Source of the DNA: Guyanagaster necrorhizus
Taxonomy: Eukaryota > Basidiomycota > Agaricomycetes > Agaricales > Physalacriaceae
Length of the DNA stretch: 64,000 nucleotides
NCBI RefSeq assembly: GCF_019112545.1
Contig: NW_025064900.1
Coordinates: forward strand, 778,443 to 842,442
Direction of reading: 5' to 3'
A program made the translations under genes and the position numbers. Position 1 is the first letter of the stretch; every line of letters starts with the position of its first letter. Below the pieces are notes generated by a model. It was given only the letters and a program-made list of their open reading frames with translations, was not told where the DNA came from and made no database searches. This document shows, piece by piece, positions 24,788-35,638 of the stretch.

Positions 24788-26554
24788 GACACACCCTCTC
24801 TATGTTCAGGCATGTAAGATTGCAAAAATTGTGAATACATGGACTGCATTCCAGGCCAGTAAGCATGTAACAGAAAATAAAACTAGAGCATACAGAAACC
24901 TAGCTATCATAATGCTAAACTGAAGTAACAATAAGCAGAGTGCATGGCCTAGTAACAGACTAATACCAGAGGGATTAGGCTGCATGTGAGATCCCAGCAC
25001 TTGGCCCCAAATGCACCAATACTATTATGAGAAGACATGCTAAAAATAAAAAGACTACAATCAAAATATGATCAGCAAGTCTGATCACATTGATCAAAGA
25101 TGAACAGCCATTGATGCACTGATAGGACATGCTTTAGAACAGAGAACTGAGATCCAAAGAAAGGTATCTGAGTAAATGGGTATCGAACAGAGAAATAGCC
25201 TGATGACAACAAGCTAACAGATAGAGGAATATTACTCCAGGAATGAATAGCACAGATACTGCCCTGAGCCTTGCATGCATACATATGGTGCCTTAGCATG
25301 CATAACACAGTGAGGGACTGCACATTGTACCAAGAAATGGCACCTTTGATGAGTCAGATAGAATGACTGGTTGGACACAGGAAAACAGAACATAGCTGTT
25401 GTGGCTGACTCCTGGTATGAGAAATAACTCTGGGGGTCTGGGACAGTTTACTGCTGTCAGAGATGTCACTGGAGAAATAAGAAAGTGAGCAGACCTGGTG
25501 AGGCCAGCTAGCTGATGTCAGCTAGTGAAGGAACAGTGGGCACAGTCATTGCTCAGAAGAGAATAAGTGCAGTGATTGCAATATATATGTGAATAATACT
25601 TATGGGATCTGGCATGGAGTCCCATGCTTTGAGGATACTATAGTAGGATTGTATTAGTAAGTACCATAGTAGAGTATTTAAATACAGTATTGTATGACTG
25701 GAGGAAGAAGTTTTCTGACCTCCCACAGTTGTGGTGTATTGAGCACAGAAAGCCTTGCACTCTAGCTCTGGGTTTGTGTTAGTAACTCTGGGCAAGAGAA
25801 TAAACTGATTATTGATATCATTAAGAGCACTGTGAGAACTAAGTGAGGCATCAAAGCTTGCAAAGGACTTGAGTCCAGTTTGATAAGAGGTTTTGGATTG
25901 CACTTTAACCTGAGAATAAGAGAGTGGTGTCTGAAGAGCATCATCTTGAGTTTTTGAGGTATTTGTGATGCACAGCACTACAGGTGGCAGAGGTTCAAAC
26001 CTTTTGGTCTGTCAGACAGTGTTTTATTGGATTTTGTGTCTCTGGATCACATAGGTTTGAATCCTGTGGGTCTATGATCGGTTTGGAAACTTGTGAACAG
26101 AGATCTGTGCTTTTGGTCACTTGTGGATGTATTTGTGATTGGTTTTTGCTTAGAGCATGAAGCTTTGAGTTGTGTATTGTGTGTGTTAGGTATTTGAGTT
26201 GATCTGAGCTGTGCTTGGCACCATTTGAGAGTTTTGAAGGAGTGTTTTGATATATTGTATTGAACTGCAGTACCCTTTGCCTTGAGGCCTGGTAACATCA
26301 GTTGTCATCTCTTGTTTTGATAAAACGAAAAGCTTTGAGACTTAGAAAGGCCTCAGACTGTTGTAAGTGCACTATTACTGTTTGCATGCTGTGATCTCAT
26401 TGAAGAAGACAATTATATTTGTTGATTGCTACTTTTATTGCATTATAATCCCTCCATGAACTAAGAGTTTTGTGTATGTGTTAGTGTGAGTGTAGACAGT
26501 GGATAACACTCTGCTGTATTTGTTTTCATCTTGCATGCACTCAGATTCTCTTCA
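24788..26554 (+). mobile_element. LTR-X, forward copy B
   Basis: 1.77 kb, TGACACACCC at the start and TCTCTTCA at the end. It matches copy C (46053-47842) along its whole length. A TATA-like GAGTATTTAAATACAG lies near 25675. The flanking bases (ACAC left, CCAG right) do not match. The left side is gypsy integrase and the right side a different gene cluster, so this copy marks a rearrangement or a lost internal region. Confidence 0.78.
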
Positions 26555-26709
26555 CCAGTTTGGGCATATACACATCATACTTATATAAGAAATTCTCATA
26601 TCTGATGATTTATCAGGCATGGGTGCTGTTCTCATGCCATTTCTTTCTTTCTTTCCTCCCACTTCACTCTTTCAACATCTTTCATGCTGTTTCTCTAGCT
26701 TGTCTCGCT

Positions 26710-29236
26710 ATGACAATCTTTATCCCTTTGCTCACTATTCCTGTGACTACTCTTGCAGATAATCTCATTGGTGCCTATGCCTTCATAGCCACATACTTCG
26801 ATTCTTCTGTGGCAGATATCATAGAGCCCCAAGATCTCATTGTTGCTGTTAACCAGGCAACCTCTTACTTAGTGCATGCTTACTTTCCACTCATTAGCTC
26901 ACTGTTCATGCCTACTTTGCCTCTGTAGGCAGCATATCATGCTGGTCTCATGCATTTCGACCTGTGTAACTCCAACTATAGCATGTCCTTTCATTTAGAG
27001 CTTGCCAAGCCTGTTCAGCATATCTCTACTCATCTCTAATGCAAGGAATGGAAAGCTTGGGCACTTACAGAGGTGGAGCATAAGAATTCCTTGGTATGTC
27101 CCCTTATTTCCCAGCCTGCTTCACTTGCTCATATTTCCCTCATGCTAGTGGGACTATGACACTTCTCTTCTTCTGCCTGGGGAGCCGGGTTATAAGGATG
27201 AGAATCCATCCTCCATTCTCCACCAGCTTCTGCTCCCTTCATGCACTATCTCTGCCCTCCCTGCTCCAGTGGTTATTGGCCCTACTGCCTTAGTCCCCAA
27301 AGTTGTGGAACCCAAGGCTAGCTTATCTGAGTGAGTTCTGATCTTTATTGCTCTTTTGTGTCTCTGTTAGCTCATACTATTGCCCTACTTGTAGAGTCCT
27401 CTGGCCAATACCTATTAGGACCCTCCAGGTTTCAAGAGAACCTAGTAAGTTGCACTCTGTCTCTCTCCTTCTTACTGTAGCTCCTTTCTTTTTTCTAGGT
27501 TTTCCTCTTGTTACTAAAAATACTATCTCCATAGTTCTTTCAGCTGTCAGTTCTGGCTCAGTAGGTTATCCCTTTTTGTATCTGGATTTTCACCTTCTCA
27601 TCATCTTTACCTTTGCAGAGGACCACAGTAGTTCATAAACATCAGCAGGAGACAGGAATCCTGGCTCCTGTAAGTCAATCTTTCTTATTCCTCTTTGCTT
27701 GTGCTCATTTCTTCTCTCTTCTCCTAGATTGTACCTGCCCCTGCCTCTAAGAGGGCCAAGCCTATCCTGTATGTTGTTTATATTGCCTTCAGCTATATTC
27801 TCCTCATCTTCCATTTTCCTTAGTGTGGCTAGCTCATCTCAGTCTTGTGTGCAGCCTTTGGTACCTCTTTTCTCAGTTTCTCAGACCACCTTCCAGTGGA
27901 AGCCAATTCCTGGCTCTCTTGAATTCTCTGTCCCATCTGGTGTGTTCTTTTATTCCTTCTCTATGGTTTTTCCTTATTCTCTGGTTGATATTGTCTTTCA
28001 GCTCTATCCATTGATCACAATACTAGTACTCCTTCTGCTGTGGAGAGTGCTAGGTCTGCTGGCTCTTCTCCATGCTCAGTCAGTACTCCTGATCCTCCTA
28101 GTGAGGGTCCTGAGGGTGCTCCCATGGAGGCTGTTCCTTCAGCTCTGGACAGTCCATTATCTCTCTCTCCTCATGCATATCATCCTTTGACTGGTGAGCC
28201 TCTCTCTGGTATCACTTATCTTGCCTTTTCAGCCCCTTCTAAATCTGCTTCTCCTCCTCCTACACATGCATCTTTCTGATGCAAAGAGATGACAGTTCTG
28301 GTGGCCTCTGAGAAGCCTCCTCACTCTCAGTGTATGCAGCAGTCTATTCTCACAGTTTCCAAGGCTCCTGCCAATATGACTGTGAGAGAGACTGTTAACC
28401 ATACTATTTATGCATGCACCTTTCACCTGGCCATTGATCTCCAGTTCCATGAATCTCCTTCCTGTCAGGCCCTAGAATTCATGAAGCTTTCTATGCTTCC
28501 TGTTGCTCCTGACTCTTTGACCAAGTGAGTCCTTTCTTTTTGTTTTTTATTCACATTCTGATTGTATTTTCTTTACAGACCACCTGCATGATTGCACAGT
28601 GGCCAGGAATATGTCTACCATTGTCATTCTGATAAAAATCCTTATTTCATCCATTCTCCTCTGGTATGTTTGTCTTTTCTGTTCCTCTTTTCTGTTCTTA
28701 TTTCCTCACTCACTAGCTTTCTTGGCCATGCTTTAACTGCACTTTGGCTGGTTTCCCTGAGGAGTGCATTTTTGAGAGTGGTGTTGGCAAGGAGATCTGT
28801 ATATGCTGCAAGTCCACTTGTCATTGCCATTGCTCTGCATGCTGGGATGCCAATCAGCTCCATCATGCTGCTACCTTATTGGATCCTCTCATTCTCAGTG
28901 GTGATGGTGGTATGTCTTTTCTGATCTCTGTTCATTTCTGGTCTGCCTGATTGTCTTGCTCTTAGCTATTCATCATGGCATTGACCATATCAAGTGTATT
29001 GAGATCAAGATCAAGCTGCTCATAAGATCTCTTCAGCTCTTGTATGAGGACTGGCAGCAGGTTGTGAGTGAGCTTACTGATGGTCTTGATGCCATTGCTT
29101 CTCATAAGCATAGTACTGAGATCATTGAAGCTTATGCATAAGTCTCTGATCTCCTCAAATCTTTCTTGGTATACCCTGGTTCTAAGGATGCATCTATTGA
29201 TGGGGATGCCATGGTGTCTAGCTCTGACACTGAGTA
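26710..29236 (+). pseudogene. Decayed multi-exon gene with cysteine-rich cluster (function unknown)
   Basis: Exons are recognisable by coding quality and splice sites. Exon 1 is about 26710-27093 (DSSVADIIEPQDLIVAVNQ, two in-frame stops), exon 2 27149-27330 (LLPGEPGYKDENPSSILHQL), with short exons after it. A long exon at about 28001-28527 has a Ser/Pro-rich start and the stretch SHSQCMQQSI-like QCMQQSILTVSKAPANMTV. A cysteine-rich exon at about 28736-28910 has PEECIFESGVGKEICICC, then CHCHCSACWDANQL. The last exon, about 28965-29236, has SELTDGLDAIASHKHSTEI and ends SSSDTE. I recall similar cysteine clusters in uncharacterised Agaricomycete proteins but cannot name a family. The cysteines suggest zinc binding. 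Most disabling changes are stops of C-to-T type. Exon borders are approximate. Gene 2 of the cluster lies downstream on the same strand. Confidence 0.55.
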
Positions 29237-30100
29237 AAGCCTGGTACCTCTCTTAACATATCTTAGATGCTTGTACTTCTTTCTGTTTCTTTTCTTCACA
29301 CTATGTTTTCTTGTAGATATTCTTCTTTATTTATAGTAGCATTCTGTTCATAGCTTGTTGTCATATTGTATGCTCTTTTTCTTGCAGGCCTGTAGGGCTC
29401 TAGTATACCAATATACCTCTTTTGTTGCACTCTTTTTGATTTCAGCTGAGCCTGAGTTTCATATTTCAATCTCTCTGGCTTACAAGAGTCCTGGTTACCA
29501 CATTGAGCTCATATCTGAGTCCTGCACATCAGTATTCTTTATTCATTATTTCTCCTTTTCTGTTATTTCATAAGCTGTCCCATTGCTCTCTTTCAGCCTG
29601 TTCTTCTTATTTCCTTGGTGGGATGTCAGTATCATTGCATGTTGACTCTCCTTTAACTGTCTGGATCTGTCACTGCTATCAATAATTTGATTTTCTGTCA
29701 TTATTCTATTATTTCTTTTTCATTTCTTCTGTTTCTATACCTAGCAGAGATTGCAATCACAAAATTTACTGTCTCTGTTATAGTAATACCCTAGGTATAC
29801 CACTATATCCTTCACATTAAAAGCATCTAACTGTTCTCAGTTATAATTCAAATGACAATTCATTTATTTTATAAGGCCAGATCAGGTTTCTGAGTCCCAC
29901 ACATGTCAAATGTTAGTTTTCTGAGCTTGGCACCCTTAATGTCTGTCCTTTCTCACAGAATTTCTTTTTCTGTTATTATTTTCCTGATCAAATATTATTA
30001 TTGCATGGATATAAAGGTTGAGGGTTTTTCATCTTGTTTTGACTCCACTCATCACCTCTCTTATTGTCTTCACTGTTACTTGTCCATTTCTTCTCCATTC
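29237..30100. other. Spacer between the two cluster genes
   Basis: T-rich on the plus strand with several GT..AG-like pairs. Fragments such as a stretch near 29400-29560 could be further exons of either gene, but I cannot place them. Confidence 0.35.
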
Positions 30101-30109
30101 TCTGTCAAA

Positions 30110-31581
30110 ATGATCTCTACTTTCATTGTTGTGAAGGCTGTCATCATGTCCCTCTGCAAGGATCCTGCTACTACTGTGAATGATCATTTTGATCAACTCC
30201 AGGAGTATACCATATGTGTTTGTGCATTATTCCTGCTGTTTTACTGACTTCTATATGATAGTCTCATCTTGAGCATTATAAAAGTGAGCTCACCAGGGAT
30301 AAGGACCTCAAGGAGTCAGTTTTTCATGCTTGCACTGCTATTGAAAAGGAATTCCATACCAATGCTTCCAAGCAGTCTATCTATAAGGTGCTCAAGACCA
30401 TCACTGGATGGGTTCAAAGTGAGCAAGGTCAGCTTGCAGATGGTGAGCCAGGTGCTCTTTCTATTCTGACTGGCCCTCATCATGATTCTAAGCCAGTTTG
30501 TACTCATTTTCTCTGTTTAATAGTTCCTCTGACTGATTTTCTCCTGCTAAGCCAGAGTCATTGCATGCAATAAGGGCAAAGGCTGCACTATTTGTCATTC
30601 TCATGTCACCATTGATACTGAGTCTGATGATGATGAGGATGATCCAGACAAGGTAGCAGTCCATTCTGATTCTGATACTGAGTCTATTAAAGTATGCCTA
30701 GTCTTCATGATCTCTGCTTGACTATCTGATGTCTAATCTCCTCAAGATGGTCATTGATGAGGAGGCCTCCAGGGCTGGGTGGTTTCTGAAGTTTTTCAAG
30801 GCTAAGTCTAGCAATGTGGTTACTGAGGACAAGCATAAGGAACCCTACAAGATCAGAGTCTTTGCATGTTATCAGTGTCCCCTTCACTAAGAGATTGTAA
30901 TTCTAGGAAGAGCCATCTTTCTGTGTGCATTGTGGTGCCAATAGTCATTCTTTTGCTGATTGCTCCAATAAGGGTCAGGTATGTTGTCTCCTTTTCTTGC
31001 CTATCACTTGTGTTTCTGACCAGTAAAGTGGCTCAGACAACTTCCCAAAGGTTTATCAGCAAAGACAGTGCTTGTGCTTGCAAGTGTGCTAAGCCATTAT
31101 TCCTGCTTCCATCAGCCCAGGAGTATTTCCATCATGGTTCTCATGGGATCAGAGAGTGGCACCCTGCCTCAGCTCTTGGACTTGTTAGTACCTGTATGTA
31201 TCTCTTTTTCATTGCTTGCTATATCATTTCTTAATTGCACTCTTCATATTTTCAGTTGCTGATGATGAGGGAGCTGCTCCTAGTGTCAATGCTTTGTGTG
31301 AGAGTTATAAGGGATTAGCTATGGGTCATTTCATGGTGAAGAGACCTGAGCATCTGACCAAGCTCAAGAGTGCCCTCATGGATGATGTCCTTGTGCTCCA
31401 GCACACTCTATATGCTGCTGAGAAACAGTGCACTTTTCTCCTTGATGAACTTGAGCACATCCAGTCTGCCCTTCATCTCTCAGTTCCAGCACCAGCAGAC
31501 TCTGGAGATCCTGCTCCTGTAGAGACCAAGACTCCTTCTGCTCCTTCTATCTCATCTAATATGAAGCCTCCATCTGCCTGA
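30110..31581 (+). pseudogene. Decayed multi-exon gag-like gene with CCHC zinc knuckle
   Basis: Likely exons: about 30110-30222 (SLCKDPATTVNDHFDQLQ), 30254-30526 (ELTRDKDLKESVFHACTAIE, then GALSILTGPHHDSK), about 30550-30690 (CNKGKGCTICHSH followed by an acidic DTESDDDEDDPDK), and about 30738-30866 (VIDEEASRAGWFLKFFKAK). One exon of about 30907-30978 carries a perfect CX2CX4HX4C knuckle, CVHCGANSHSFADC (30922-30963). The last exon, about 31256-31581, is helical (LTKLKSALMDDVLVLQHTLY, then LLDELEHIQSAL) and Pro-rich at the end. The knuckle and acidic/helical layout resemble a Gag or a domesticated Gag, but introns make it unlike ordinary retrotransposon gag. It converges on the minus-strand gypsy pol with about 220 bp between stops. 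Function unknown. Confidence 0.52.
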
Positions 31582-31798
31582 TTCCAGGGCAGTAGTGGTA
31601 CTTGACATCTATGGTACTCATCTCTCATCTGGTCATCTCTTACTGGTTTGTTATGGTCTCTTATTCTCCTTTTCTGTCTTTGACTCTTATGTAGCACTCT
31701 TTTAAACCTTCTCACATCACAAGTACAGTAGCTAGTGCTGTACATCCTGTTATTACTTAGTAATTATATGCCTGCAGAAGGTGTTTCTGCATCCCATG

Positions 31799-34700
31799 CT
31801 AATCCTCATCTAAGTTAACTGTGTCTGACACTTTTGGAGTTGGTGATTCTTTGAACTCTTCAGTGAAGTTCAATGGCCATCTGTCTTTTGGTTCTGGTGA
31901 CTCTAATATCTTTTGCAATTCTTTTGAATCTTTGTGCAGCCAGTGCATGATCTTATCATCAATTTCTATAGAATTGCATGCAAGATATGAGATCATGTGG
32001 AATGCTGCAATCTTTGAACCAATTAGTGCACTATCTAGTTCTGCCAGAATGTAGTTTTCTGTGCTTGAGTGGTCCAATACAACTAAGAGACCTAGATACC
32101 TCAGTTTCATCTTTGTATTCAGTGCACTCTCAATCTGTGTATTGTGCATTAGAACTAAGTCCCCTCATTTGAAGTTATAGGACTTAATTTTATTTGCATG
32201 CATCATTGCATACTTCAATGTATCTTGTTTCTTTTTCTCATCCATATTATTGTGTATCTCTGCTACTTTATCTGCATGTTTCTCTAGTGCTATCACATGC
32301 AATCCATAGAGCTCCCAATCCTTTATAATTCTCTCTGGGTACTCAACTAGCCATGTCACTTCTAGCACATCAAGTAGTAATATTGGATGTGCACCAGTAA
32401 CTGCAAAGAAGGGAGAGCATCCCATCTGTTTTCTAACAGTGATTCTGTCAGCCCATATCACTAGCATGAAGTAATAATGCCACTTTTTCTTATTTCCTCC
32501 ACATGCTTTGAATAGGCTCTACCACACATCACAGTGTGGTTGTTCTATCCTTTCATTGGCCTGTGAGTTGTATGAGGATATTCTTATCTCCTTTATACCA
32601 TATTTCCATTCCAAATACACCACTGTGGCTTTGAATTGCTTGCTGTTATCTATTATTATCAAGGAAATACAGCTCCACCAGCATATGATATCTTCAAATA
32701 ACCATTCTGTGATTGTTTGCACAGTTTCACTCACTAAGGTTCATCCTTCCATCCAGCTAGTTAGCACACAATGCCCATGCACAATATACTTGTGATGATT
32801 TGATATCTCTGGCATGTGCATTGTATCTGCATGTAATACCTAGAAGATTGACAGTGTAAAGATCACCATTGGGAGCATCTTGATGATGGTCTTCCGGTGC
32901 TCCTGGCATATGTTGCAAGTGCTAACAAACCATAAAATATCATGTTCCATCTCTGGCCACTAAAATCTCTCTTTAATCAACATTTTCATCATATATATAC
33001 CTTGGTGTCCAAGTTGATCATGTGCAGCTTTCATTATATACATTCTCTTCTCTGGATAGATGACTAGCTTATATTCTGGCTCTATATCTTGTCTATATAG
33101 CTTTCCTTTATCCACCATGAAGTTCTTTGCATATCTTATGAAGTTTCAATATTGATTATCATTAAATCCAGATATCTGCATGATAGGGTTCTCATGCCAC
33201 TGAATTACCTGTGGCAATTGCTTATCTAGCATCTTTGCATATCCACTCCTTCATGATTCATCATAACTCACTATGTCACTGTACTCAGCAGTATCAGAGA
33301 GCAGTAGTCCCATGTTATACAGTACTGCATATGTTTCACCATGCTCTAAGGCTTCCTATATTACTTTGTCTTCATGAAAGTCATATACTGCTTTGGCAAC
33401 TGTTACAAAGCCATGCTGAGTGTCAATTCTCTCTTTAAATTCCACAATGTCTTCTATCTCATCTTCAGTCTCATTGATGAATTCTTATAGTTCCTCCTCT
33501 GGTGGACTGTATTCATCTTCTGGATTTGAGTATTCTTCATCTCCTGGCTGGAAACTGCACCTAGATAATTCATCTGGTGCATGTCTCTCATCTGGGATAT
33601 GTACCAATGTGAAGTGGAACATCAGAATAGACTCTATCCATCTGTTTATCACAGCATTAGGAATCTTATCAGGGTTTCTAAGCATTTCTGCAATGTATTT
33701 TGCATCTGTCTCTACCATCAATTTTCTCACTCCAAAGAGCTAATGTTGGCAAGCATGCAGGGCTCTGAATAATCCATAGAGCTCCTGTTTTGGTTGTGAA
33801 AAGCACACTTCCCACTCATTTAAAACAATGAAACCAAAGCATGCATATCTCCTTTGCTTTGGGTTATCTGGATCGACTTGACAGATATGGAATCCAACTG
33901 CACAGTATGATGTGTCTACTCCCAAAATCACATCTGTGTCCAGTTCATAATCAATTGGCATCAAAGGTGGGCTAGAGCACAATGCATCCTTCAATATCTG
34001 CATCAATTCTCTCTGCTCATCTCCAAATTTGAATGATACTTTTAAGTGAGTTAACCTTGTCAAGGCATCTGCTTTCTTGGCATAATCTTTAATGAACATC
34101 CTGTGTACTCCCACTGTTTTCAGGAAAGAGTGCACATCTCCTAAGTCTTCACATAGTCTCCATCACATTATTACTTCTACTCTGTCTGTTTTGGGTTTTC
34201 TGCCTTCATAGGTGCAACAGTGTCCTACAACCATGATTTCTGATGCACAAAGGACAGCTTTATGATCAGAGAAAGTTCCTCCAGCATATTTCATATGCTG
34301 TACCATCTGGTTTATATTCTGAAAGTGTTCCCACACAAATCTGTGAATATCTCAGTTTTTCTTGATAGTTTCATATCCCCTATCTTTAACTTCATAGCAT
34401 ATTTTCAGGCCTCATACCAGAACATCATCTACATATGGTATAGTGATGTGAGATACTTCATCCTTCAGTATATATGTCACATCGTCATGAAATATTGGTA
34501 CAGAGTTTGTCCATCCTATGGGTAAAGTCATGAGTCTTAGCATGCCAAATGGTGTTTGAAATGTGGTAAGATCTCTAGATCTCTCATCTAAGGTTCTCTC
34601 ATCATATCCTACATAGAGATCCAATATGCCTTCACAGCAATATCCTGCAAAGTGCTCTGCTAGCTCATCTGTCACCAGAAACACTTCTGAGTGCTTGATT

Positions 34701-35638
34701 GTGACTGTATTCAAGGGCTCCAGGCTATGGACTAGCCTCAGGCTCTTTCCATCTTTCTTAACCACACAGAACCAACACAAGCAATAAGAGAAGTTTGATG
34801 GCTCATACACTCCTGCATTCATTTTAGTTTTTATTATCTTACATATCTGATCAAATATGCCTGGTGGAATTGGTATGTTCTTCTGTATCCAAGGAGTATG
34901 CTCTATAGCTGGAATAGTTATAGGAGAAAAGTACTCCTCCTTAAAATGGCCTTGCTCAGTATTATCCCAGGCAAATCCCTCATTCTGCAGGAACATAAAC
35001 TCATGCATGAGCTTGTGCTCTTTCAGCCAGAAGAAGTCTTCAGAGTGGACTCTGTCAATTATCTCTTTGTGCTCTTGGATGTACCTTCCTGTTGGCATAT
35101 ATTCCAGTGGATGGATACTCAATTGAGGCATGCTCACTAAAGGATCTCCTCTAATTTCATGCACAATGCAGAACTCTGATGGTAATCCTCCTGTAATAGG
35201 TTGTATCTTTTGTGCTACTGGCTTATATTTCTTCATCACAAAGACATCTTTTACTGATCCTACTGCTGGTGAAGAATACTCCATGCTGACTTTATCAAAA
35301 AGTTTAATTTCTGTGCATCGCTCTGAGCTCTCTTTGCATTGTACCTCACTTACATTCCATGTGATGTTCCTTGCACATGTCTCTGCACCTCCATCCTGTC
35401 TTTTTATGTTTTTTATTTCTTTAAGTGCCCCAAAATATAAGGATAAAGTCCCACATGCCTTTGTATCCTTGCCATACACCATTGAGCTCATGATGGCATA
35501 TACTGTCTGTAATTCTTCTTTCCCAAATACATGTGATTTAGTGGGTTTTGCATATATGCTGATCATCAGATCACTATCTTGATCAGGCTCTATTATTAGT
35601 GCTAAATCTCCTTGATCATTAATCAAATCATTGATCAT
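31799..35638 (-). pseudogene. Gypsy element 3 ORF2: RT, RNase H, integrase
   Basis: A single frame runs 3.84 kb from the ATG at 35638 to 31799 with no frameshift, interrupted only by stops. The first 408 codons are open. RT landmarks: PSNFSYCLCWFCVVKKDGKS, LDLYVGYDER, FQTPFGMLRL, and the catalytic YVDD at the end of the open part (about 34414-34428). RNase H: DVILGVDTSYCAVGF (about 33890-33935), with SQPKQELYGL and HAPDELSRC downstream. Integrase: zinc-type HDQLGHQG with CNICQEHRK, a core near 32530-32730, and the C-terminal MKLRYLGLLVVLD region. No chromodomain was seen. The family is the Agaricomycete gypsy type with separate gag-protease and RT-integrase ORFs. The 3' LTR is missing on the left. 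Confidence 0.88.
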
